A stretch of 11,036 bases of DNA from Altererythrobacter sp. Lineage in GTDB: Bacteria; Pseudomonadota; Alphaproteobacteria; Sphingomonadales; Sphingomonadaceae. How positions within the stretch are numbered: the first letter of the stretch is position 1; each line of letters begins with the position of its first letter. Under the pieces are notes generated by a model. The model saw nothing but the letters and a program-made list of their open reading frames with translations, did not search any database and was not told the DNA's origin. The stretch lies in NCBI GenBank assembly GCA_024636575.1, contig JAGXGU010000094.1, positions 1 to 11,036 of the forward strand, given 5' to 3'. A program made the translations under genes and the position numbers. Below are positions 5,610 to 11,036 of this stretch, piece after piece.

Positions 5610-6901
5610 GCCACCAATCCGAGTGGATTCTCCACAATCTGCTGGAATGCCTGCATCAATTGCGCGCCGTCCGCCCCGTCAATGGCGCGGTGGTCGAAAC
5701 TGCCGGTGGCACTCATCACTGTGGCGACAGACAAGGCGCCATCGACCACTGCCGGTCGTTTTTCGCCCGCGCCGACGGCCAGAATCATCGCTTGCGGCGG
5801 GTTGATCACGGCGTCGAATTGCTTGATCCCGAACATGCCGAGGTTGGACAGGCTGGCGGTGCCGCCCTGATATTCATGCGGCTGCAATTTGCCGTCACGC
5901 GCCTTGCCGGCCAATTCCTTCATCTCGGTGGAAATCGCGGAGATCGACTTGCTGCCGGCATCTACGATGATCGGTGTGATCAGGCCGGACGGCGCGGCAA
6001 CCGCTACCGAAATATCAGCGCGCGAATATTTGCGCAATTCATCGCCTGCAAAGCTGACATTGCAGGATGGAACCTGCAACAGCGCCTTGGCCAATCCCTT
6101 GATCAGCAGATCGTTCACCGACAGTTTAATGCCTTGCGATTCGAGCGCCGCGTTGAGTTCGCCGCGCAGTTTGAGCAGCGCGTCGAGCCGGACATCAAGC
6201 GTGAGGTAAATATGCGGGATCGTCTGCTTTGCCTCTGTCAGGCGGCGCGCGATGGTTTTACGGATATTGTTGAGCTTTACCGCTTCGAAAGGAATGCCGA
6301 AATCGGGGATTTTCGCCGACGGGACAGAGGCGGCTTCGGTGGGGGATGGTGCGGCGGTCACGCCAGCTGGCGCACCTGCTTGGCTACCTTCGACATCCGC
6401 CTTTACAATCCGGCCATTGGGGCCCGATCCGGTCACCCCCGCCAGATCGATGCCCTTTTGCCCGGCAATACGTTTTGCCAGAGGAGAAGCGATGATCCGG
6501 TCCCCTGATGGCGCGGGCGCAGGGCTTGGCGCCGGTGTTGAGTCAGGCGCCGGTGTTGGGTCAGGTGCCGGGGCTGCGGCAGGTGCCGCTGCGGGAGTGG
6601 GTTTTTCTTCGGATTTCGCTGGGGCAGGAGCCGCTGCGGCGGCTTCCGAAACATCTTCATCTTCCCCGGCGAGCGTTGCAATAACAGTCCCGACCTTCAC
6701 ACCTTCGGAGCCTTCGCTGACATCAATGCTGACGATCGTACCTTCGTCAACCGCTTCGAATTCCATTGTCGCCTTGTCGGTTTCAATCTCGGCCATGATG
6801 TCACCGGAACTGACCTTGTCGCCAACTTTGACGAGCCAGCGTGCGAGCGTGCCTTCTTCCATGGTGGGGGACAGGGCGGGCATCTTGATCGGTGTTGGCA
6901 T
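5606..6901 (-). CDS. pdhC: Pyruvate dehydrogenase complex dihydrolipoyllysine acetyltransferase (E2)
   Basis: E2 is the core of the cytoplasmic pyruvate dehydrogenase complex; it transfers the acetyl group from lipoyl-lysine to CoA. The 431 residues contain one N-terminal lipoyl domain (1 to about 79) with ETDKATMEFEA, where Lys43 is the lipoylation site. An Ala/Pro/Asp linker follows (about 86-133), then a peripheral-subunit-binding domain (RIIASPLAKRIAGQKGIDL onward, about 134-170), a second flexible linker and a C-terminal catalytic domain with SNLGMFGIKQFDAVINPPQA and the active-site SFDHRAIDGADG, carrying catalytic His and Asp. IPHIYLTLDV and the INPPQA motif favour an acetyltransferase of the alphaproteobacterial and mitochondrial type over a succinyltransferase. 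ATG 6901 has no strong ribosome site. It leads the pdhC-orf-lpd operon; the E1 genes are outside the window. The 118-base divergent spacer should hold its promoter, which I could not define. Confidence 0.96.
   Translation of the reverse strand: MPTPIKMPALSPTMEEGTLARWLVKVGDKVSSGDIMAEIETDKATMEFEAVDEGTIVSIDVSEGSEGVKVGTVIATLAGEDEDVSEAAAAAPAPAKSEEKPTPAAAPAAAPAPDPTPAPDSTPAPSPAPAPSGDRIIASPLAKRIAGQKGIDLAGVTGSGPNGRIVKADVEGSQAGAPAGVTAAPSPTEAASVPSAKIPDFGIPFEAVKLNNIRKTIARRLTEAKQTIPHIYLTLDVRLDALLKLRGELNAALESQGIKLSVNDLLIKGLAKALLQVPSCNVSFAGDELRKYSRADISVAVAAPSGLITPIIVDAGSKSISAISTEMKELAGKARDGKLQPHEYQGGTASLSNLGMFGIKQFDAVINPPQAMILAVGAGEKRPAVVDGALSVATVMSATGSFDHRAIDGADGAQLMQAFQQIVENPLGLVA
6528..6581 (-). repeat. 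Imperfect 18-base tandem repeats in the pdhC linker
   Basis: Plus-strand units GGCGCCGGTGTTGAGTCA (6528-6545) and GGCGCCGGTGTTGGGTCA (6546-6563) differ at one base. A third, more diverged unit follows at 6564-6581. They keep the reading frame and encode a six-residue Asp-Pro-Thr-Pro-Ala-Pro-like repeat in the mobile linker between the lipoyl and E1/E3-binding domains. The unit number could vary between strains by slippage without breaking the frame. Confidence 0.75.
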
Positions 6902-6971
6902 GGGTGATCTACGGATCCTGTAAATTGGGCTGGATAACCTCTGGCCAATTTGCCGCCAGCGGGCAAGGTTC

Positions 6972-7000
6972 TTGCACCGAATACGTTTTCATCGGATAGT
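6972..7000 (+). promoter_or_regulatory. Candidate promoter for the universal-stress-like gene
   Basis: TTGCAC (6972-6977), a 17-base spacer and GATAGT (6995-7000) fit sigma-70 geometry, with three and four consensus matches. The implied start near 7007 would fall on the ribosome site AAGGGAG (7006-7012), giving a leader of only about 13 bases, so this is weakly supported. Confidence 0.25.
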
Positions 7001-7005
7001 TCGGC

Positions 7006-7012
7006 AAGGGAG
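7006..7012 (+). promoter_or_regulatory. Shine-Dalgarno site of the universal-stress-like gene
   Basis: AAGGGAG sits seven bases before ATG 7020. It is the reason for choosing this start over the in-frame ATG at 6972. Confidence 0.7.
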
Positions 7013-7019
7013 AATTCGA

Positions 7020-7472
7020 ATGCGGGTCTATCTGGTGATCATGGACGAGACGGACGAGGCGCGCGTTGCGCTGCGCTTTGCGTCGCGCCGGGCAGCTGCC
7101 AGTGGCGGCTCCGTGCATATTCTGGCGCTGGTCGCAAAACAGAATTTCAACGCGTTCGGCGGGGTCCAGGCGACCATCGAGCAGGAGGCCTATGACCGTG
7201 CAGAAGTCATGGCCAGCAGCGCAGCCGGCAGCCTGTTTTCCGAAAGCGGGAAAATGCCTAATATCGCGGTGCGGACCGGATCGGGCCAGGCAGTCATCAA
7301 GGAATATCTCGCCGAACATCCCGAAGTGGCGGCATTGGTACTTGGTGCAACCAGCGAAGGGGGCTCAAACCCCCTAATCTCGCATTTTTCCGCCCATGCA
7401 GGTTCGCTGCCCTGCCCGCTATATATCGTGCCCGGTTCATTTTCGGCGGAGGATATCGACCGCCTGGCCTAG
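7020..7472 (+). CDS. Universal stress protein (UspA-like)
   Basis: A single Usp domain of 150 residues: an N-terminal strand (MRVYLVIMDETDEARVALRF) leads into a helix, a central region with HILALV (33-38) follows, and the C-terminal core is VAALVLGATSEGG...AGSLPCPLYIVPG. The AALVLGA and LPCPLYIVPG strands are the recognisable Usp hallmarks. Usp proteins are cytoplasmic and linked to starvation, oxidative or envelope stress; some bind ATP. Here the ATP motif G-x2-G-x9-G-S is not kept: Ser112 stands where the second Gly should be and GS (128-129) is displaced, so nucleotide binding is doubtful. I chose ATG 7020, with AAGGGAG seven bases upstream; an in-frame ATG at 6972 has no ribosome site and adds a basic non-Usp tail. 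It is divergent from pdhC and convergent with rnr, sharing a CTAG stop with it. Confidence 0.85.
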   Translation: MRVYLVIMDETDEARVALRFASRRAAASGGSVHILALVAKQNFNAFGGVQATIEQEAYDRAEVMASSAAGSLFSESGKMPNIAVRTGSGQAVIKEYLAEHPEVAALVLGATSEGGSNPLISHFSAHAGSLPCPLYIVPGSFSAEDIDRLA

Positions 7473-9820
7473 CGTTTTTTGGTGCGGCCCTGATGGCGGA
7501 TATTGCCGGGGCGGCCGCGAGGCCCACTACGGAATTTGCCTGTTTTCGGCCCTTTTCCACCAGCATCACCGGCGCGCTTTGGGCCTGAGCGATTGCCCCG
7601 TGGTTCGATCGCCTGACCATCCGTTTCCGGCAGCTGGAATTTGAGCGCCCCGGTCAGCGGATTTGCCTCCGCCAGGATCAGCTCCAGTTTCTGGCCGGTA
7701 TCGAACCTGGTGCCTGATCGTTCGCCAACCAGTGCGCGCGCGGATTCGTCGTAATTGTAATAATCCGAACCCAGTGTCGAAACGGGCACCAGGCCGTCAC
7801 CCCCCAGCCCCACGATGGTGGCGAAGAAGCCGAAGCTCTGAACGCCGGTGATGCGGGTTTCAAAGGTTTCGCCAACCCGCGCCGAAAGCCATGCGGCGAC
7901 GTACCGATCGATAGTATCGCGCTCAGCCTCCATAGCACGGCGTTCCGTCCCGCTGATTGCCTCCGAAATCTTCGACAGATCATCGCGGTCCCGCTCGGAC
8001 AGCCCCGACAGCGGCGGCAGGGATGATTTTGGCTTGGGCTGTTCCAGCTTGAACGCGTCCACCAGCGATCGATGTACCAACAGGTCCGAATAGCGGCGGA
8101 TGGGGGAAGTGAAATGGGCGTAGGAACCCAGCGACAGGCCGAAATGCCCTGCATTGTTGGGGCCGTAATAGGCCTGCGTCTGGCTGCGCAAGACCGCTTC
8201 CATCACCTGCGCTTTTTCGGATTCGTCGGTAACGTCTTTCAGCATCCGGTTGAACAGTGATGGGGTGATGACTTGCCCCAGCGCCAATTTCTTGCCGAAT
8301 GTTTCCAGATATTCGCGCAATGCGACCAGCTTTTCCCGGCTTGGCACTTCATGCACGCGGTAGACCACTGGCGCAGTCTTGCTTTCCAGCGCCTTGGCAG
8401 CGGCCACGTTGGCTGAAATCATGAATTCTTCGACCACCCGGTGCGCGTCCAGCCGTTCGCGAATGGCGATCTCGGCAATCTTGCCCTGATCGTCCAGCAT
8501 TACCCGCCGTTCAGGCAAGTCCAGTTCGAGCGGGTCACGCTTTGCGCGGGCATCGGCCAGAACTTTCCAGCATTGCCACAGATTGGCGAGGTTATCGGCC
8601 GCCTTGTCGCTGTCGATCCGTTCCTGCGCATCTTCATAGGCGATGACTTCATCGATCCGAACAATCGCGCGGGTGAAACGCCAGCTGGTGATCTTGCCTT
8701 CGCCGGAAATTTCCATGTGACAGGCCATTGCAGCGCGGTCTTCGCCCTGCCGCAACGAACACACATCGGCGCTGAGAATTTCAGGCAGCATGGGAACCAC
8801 GCGGTCGGGGAAATAGACCGAATTGCCGCGCTTGCGCGCCTCTCGGTCGAGCGCGCCGCTGGGGCGGACGTAATAGGATACATCGGCAATCGCCACCAGC
8901 GCGCGGAACCCGCCCTTCCCGTCAGGCTCGGCCCAGATTGCATCATCGTGATCGCGCGCATCGGCGGGGTCGATCGCCACGATCGGTAGATGCCGCAAAT
9001 CCTCCCGGGTTTCGGCATTAACCGGCAGTTTCGCCGCCAGTTCGGCCTCCGCCAGGGTGTCATCGCCGAAAACATTGGGAATGCCGTGTTTGGAGATCGC
9101 AATCAGGCTGAAGCTTTTCGGTGCCAGTGGATCGCCCAGCACTTCGATCACATTCACGCCGGAACGCGGCGATTTGCCCGCCGGTTCGGCCATGACCAAC
9201 TGGCCTTCCTTCGCGCCGCCAAGGTCGGCAATCGCGCTGGATTGCCGCACGCGCTTATCGACCGGGGCGAGCCATGCCTTGCCCTTGGCGTCCAGTTCCA
9301 CAACGCCCATCATGCCTTCGGTCCTGGCAGGCAATTTCTTCATGACATGGGCCCGCCAGCCGCCACCGGTTTCCTCGGTCCGCGCCAGGATACGGTCACC
9401 AATGCGCAAGGCGGCCTGGCGTGCGCCGCCCTTTTTCGCTTCGATCACGCGCAGGCGCGGCGGCGGTACCGCATCGTCGGGCTGCCAGCTGTCGGGAATG
9501 GCAAACGGCTCGCCATCCTCGATCTCGACCACGCGCAATACGGTGACCTTGGGCACGCCGCCAAGCCTGTGATAGGCCGTCTTGCGCCCGTCGATCAGGC
9601 CTTCTTCGGCCATATCCTTGAGCAATTTCTTCAGCACGATCTTTTCCTGCCCCTTGAGACCGAATGCCTTGGCAATCTCGCGCTTTCCCGCGACCCCGTC
9701 GGCGGTCTGGATAAACTCGATGATCTGGGCGGGCGAAGGCATGCCCTGGTGGGGATTTCTGCCAGCTGCATGCTGCGGGCGGGCCTTGCGGGGGGCGGAT
9801 TTGTGGGGTGGTTTGGACAT
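7469..9820 (-). CDS. rnr: Ribonuclease R, 3'-5' exoribonuclease
   Basis: RNase R degrades structured RNA processively from the 3' end and works in rRNA and tRNA quality control and mRNA turnover in the cytoplasm. From ATG 9820 it has 783 residues. A basic N-terminus leads to a winged-helix segment (PSPAQIIEFIQTADGVAGKR, 28-47), cold-shock-like OB regions follow (about 90-235), then the RNB catalytic domain with AIDPADARDHDDAIW (282-296; Asp284, 290, 292 and 293 match the metal-binding set) and YAHFTSPIRRYSDLLVHR (567-584). An S1 domain (VGETFETRITGVQSFGFFAT, from about 649) and a long Gly/Arg/Lys tail end it. The winged helix, tail and length point to RNase R rather than RNase II. ATG 9820 has AGGATAGG just upstream; the frame runs on to 9859 but without a ribosome site. 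It lies 55 bases after the M28 peptidase gene and may be co-transcribed with it. Confidence 0.96.
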   Translation of the reverse strand: MSKPPHKSAPRKARPQHAAGRNPHQGMPSPAQIIEFIQTADGVAGKREIAKAFGLKGQEKIVLKKLLKDMAEEGLIDGRKTAYHRLGGVPKVTVLRVVEIEDGEPFAIPDSWQPDDAVPPPRLRVIEAKKGGARQAALRIGDRILARTEETGGGWRAHVMKKLPARTEGMMGVVELDAKGKAWLAPVDKRVRQSSAIADLGGAKEGQLVMAEPAGKSPRSGVNVIEVLGDPLAPKSFSLIAISKHGIPNVFGDDTLAEAELAAKLPVNAETREDLRHLPIVAIDPADARDHDDAIWAEPDGKGGFRALVAIADVSYYVRPSGALDREARKRGNSVYFPDRVVPMLPEILSADVCSLRQGEDRAAMACHMEISGEGKITSWRFTRAIVRIDEVIAYEDAQERIDSDKAADNLANLWQCWKVLADARAKRDPLELDLPERRVMLDDQGKIAEIAIRERLDAHRVVEEFMISANVAAAKALESKTAPVVYRVHEVPSREKLVALREYLETFGKKLALGQVITPSLFNRMLKDVTDESEKAQVMEAVLRSQTQAYYGPNNAGHFGLSLGSYAHFTSPIRRYSDLLVHRSLVDAFKLEQPKPKSSLPPLSGLSERDRDDLSKISEAISGTERRAMEAERDTIDRYVAAWLSARVGETFETRITGVQSFGFFATIVGLGGDGLVPVSTLGSDYYNYDESARALVGERSGTRFDTGQKLELILAEANPLTGALKFQLPETDGQAIEPRGNRSGPKRAGDAGGKGPKTGKFRSGPRGRPGNIRHQGRTKKR

Positions 9821-9875
9821 GCCTATCCTATGCAGCCTGCAGGGCGTACGGGCAATCAATAGCTTCCAAGGAAAA

Positions 9876-11036
9876 TCAATTCATGGCTTCGGCCAGCGGG
9901 GTGAACGCACCGCCCGGCACCGCGCTGGCAATCGGGCTCATCGAACCATCCGCGCCATGCGCGCTGACGCCGAAGAACCAGTCATCGCCGCGGACGCCCT
10001 CCAGATTGGCGCTGGTTGCGACCACATTCTCGATCACCGCCTCTGCCTCCCATGCAGGCATATCGGTCCGCCGTTTCCAGATCGTATAGTTGATCGCGCC
10101 GGGCACTTCGTCCCATGTGAGCGAGGTAAAGGTCTGCACCGCCGCCTCCGCAACCGGCGCAGGGGGCAGTGGCGTGCGGGCCAACCGGTCCAGCGCGCGG
10201 ACATTGAGCTGGGTGACCTTGGCCAGATAGGGGAAGTTCATCTCGTCCGGCGTGTCGCCATAGGTTATGCCATCTTCGATGCGCAAATCCTGATGCTGGT
10301 GATCGTAATCTTCCACCGCGACGGAAAAGCGGATAGCCGGATAGCCTTTTTCGAGGAACGGGATCTGGTCCCCGCCGCGGCCCATCCGGTCGGTGCGCCA
10401 GATTTGCCGGACATCCAGCCCGCCAGCAGTTTCATCCGCAAGCGCATCCAGCCACCGGGACAGGTTGCGGCTCGGGCTGTCGTTCTCGCCACCGTCGCGG
10501 CGCTGCGCTGCACGGATATCATCGGTCAGGTCTGCGCGCGGACCTTCGGAGAACACCCTGACATGACTCTCGTCGCAATAACCGTCCGAACCGCAGCTGC
10601 CGCCAACGATGTCATTGTTGAGCACGGCTTTCACGGTCCAGCCCTGTTGCGCCGCAAAATCCGCCATCAATTGCCCGCCATACAGGCCCTGCTCCTCGCC
10701 CGAGAGCAGTGCATAGACTATGGTTGTGGGATATTTCCTGCCGGAAAGGACGCGCGCGGCCTCCACCACCAGGGCGGTGCCTGATCCATCATCATTGGCA
10801 CCGGGCGCATCGCTGGTGGCATCCAGAACATCGCTGACGCGGCTGTCGATATGGCCTTGCACGATGATGACTTCATTGGGGCGTTCGGTGCCGCGCTGAA
10901 TGGCGACGACATTGACCAGCCGTGTCGGTTCGGCAATCCGGCGGCCCTGCACCATGCGTTCCGGCAGGACCACTTCCAGGCATCCGCCGCAGGCTGCGCT
11001 GGCCTTGCGAAATTCACCCTCGCCCCATCGCCGGGC
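9876..11036 (-). CDS. M28-family zinc metallopeptidase with C-terminal fibronectin-III-like domain; N-terminus beyond the window
   Basis: The reading frame stays open to position 11036, so the start and any signal peptide are missing; 386 residues are visible. M28 enzymes are di-zinc aminopeptidases or carboxypeptidases, usually exported in Gram-negatives. The metal-site pattern is complete: His in VQGHIDS (about residue 62 from the edge), the bridging Asp in PGANDDGSG (about 82), the catalytic Glu pair in LSGEEQGLYGG (about 114-115), Asp in LNNDIVGG (about 142) and the His-containing YDHQHQDL near 246, with GGDQIPFLEKGYPAIRF before it as is usual. A Cys pair (SCGSDGYC) may form a disulfide. 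The last 95 or so residues (LTWDEVPGAINYTIWKRR ... FFGVSAHGADG) resemble one fibronectin-III domain. It is on the same strand as rnr. The substrate cannot be inferred. Confidence 0.88.
   Translation of the reverse strand, partial: ARRWGEGEFRKASAACGGCLEVVLPERMVQGRRIAEPTRLVNVVAIQRGTERPNEVIIVQGHIDSRVSDVLDATSDAPGANDDGSGTALVVEAARVLSGRKYPTTIVYALLSGEEQGLYGGQLMADFAAQQGWTVKAVLNNDIVGGSCGSDGYCDESHVRVFSEGPRADLTDDIRAAQRRDGGENDSPSRNLSRWLDALADETAGGLDVRQIWRTDRMGRGGDQIPFLEKGYPAIRFSVAVEDYDHQHQDLRIEDGITYGDTPDEMNFPYLAKVTQLNVRALDRLARTPLPPAPVAEAAVQTFTSLTWDEVPGAINYTIWKRRTDMPAWEAEAVIENVVATSANLEGVRGDDWFFGVSAHGADGSMSPIASAVPGGAFTPLAEAMN

Noticed and set aside
5540..6508. 322-codon plus-strand frame antisense to pdhC
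   Set aside because: Shadow of the E2 coding sequence, rich in Arg, His and Gln, with no domain pattern.
7445..7480. Rho-independent terminator after usp: GGCGG/CCGCC stem followed by a T run
   Set aside because: The stem (7445-7464) is separated from the T run (7475-7480) by ten bases and lies in coding sequence with a ten-base loop; the geometry does not fit.
9836..9843. Palindrome CCTGCAGG upstream of rnr
   Set aside because: Eight-base palindromes are common in GC-rich DNA and it has no flanking symmetry or conserved spacing to the start.
8441..9862. Two consecutive plus-strand open frames (8441-8989 and 8990-9862) antisense to rnr
   Set aside because: Both mirror conserved RNase R codons; the apparent continuity reflects lack of stops in the complementary frame.
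9582..10784. 400-codon open frame on the plus strand, antisense across rnr, the 55-base spacer and the M28 gene
   Set aside because: It overlaps two strongly supported genes, shows no recognisable domain and has low-complexity residue use typical of antisense frames in GC-rich DNA.
1..11036. CRISPR array, insertion sequence, toxin-antitoxin or defence system
   Set aside because: I read both strands and found no regularly spaced repeats, transposase, terminal inverted repeats or defence-type domains; all the space is taken by housekeeping genes.

Overview
This is a housekeeping stretch of an alphaproteobacterial chromosome, most likely Sphingomonadales and probably close to the Erythrobacteraceae. 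I infer this from the high GC, the gene order (lytic transglycosylase, rlpA-like, D,D-carboxypeptidase, tmk), the separately encoded pdhC-orf-lpd group and the protein sequence style. The window is densely coded. Eight complete and two edge-truncated protein genes plus one tRNA fill it, no gap exceeds about 150 bases, and I see no mobile element, CRISPR array, toxin-antitoxin pair or phage gene.

Region 1 (1-3472, all minus strand, transcribed right to left) is a cell-wall cluster. It runs from a periplasmic MltB-type lytic transglycosylase (2444-3472) to an RlpA-like lipoprotein with a SPOR domain (1507-2460), a DacC/PBP5-type D-alanyl-D-alanine carboxypeptidase (295-1473) and thymidylate kinase (1-298, cut by the window edge). 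Three of the four joins overlap or lie within about 35 bases, so one operon is likely. Three gene products act on peptidoglycan outside the cytoplasm; the fourth makes dTDP in the cytoplasm. The RlpA-like protein looks catalytically degenerate.

Region 2 (3473-3737) is a 150-base spacer followed by a complete plus-strand tRNA-Ser(UGA) gene with encoded CCA, which converges on lpd.

Region 3 (3738-6901, minus strand) is part of a pyruvate dehydrogenase operon: pdhC (E2), a small secreted SH3-like protein of unknown role whose start overlaps the pdhC stop, and lpd (E3). The E1 genes are not in the window. A 118-base divergent spacer separates pdhC from a plus-strand universal-stress-like gene (7020-7472).

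Region 4 (7469-11036, minus strand except the usp end) holds ribonuclease R (7469-9820), which converges on usp with both stop codons inside one CTAG, and upstream of it a secreted-type M28 zinc peptidase with a C-terminal fibronectin-III-like domain, truncated by the right edge.

I did not find a convincing new biological system. The observations most worth a second look are the RlpA-like protein lacking the catalytic Asp and much of the active-site region, the exported SH3 protein inside the PDH operon, and a repeat of the tRNA-Ser 5' end inside the lpd 3' end.
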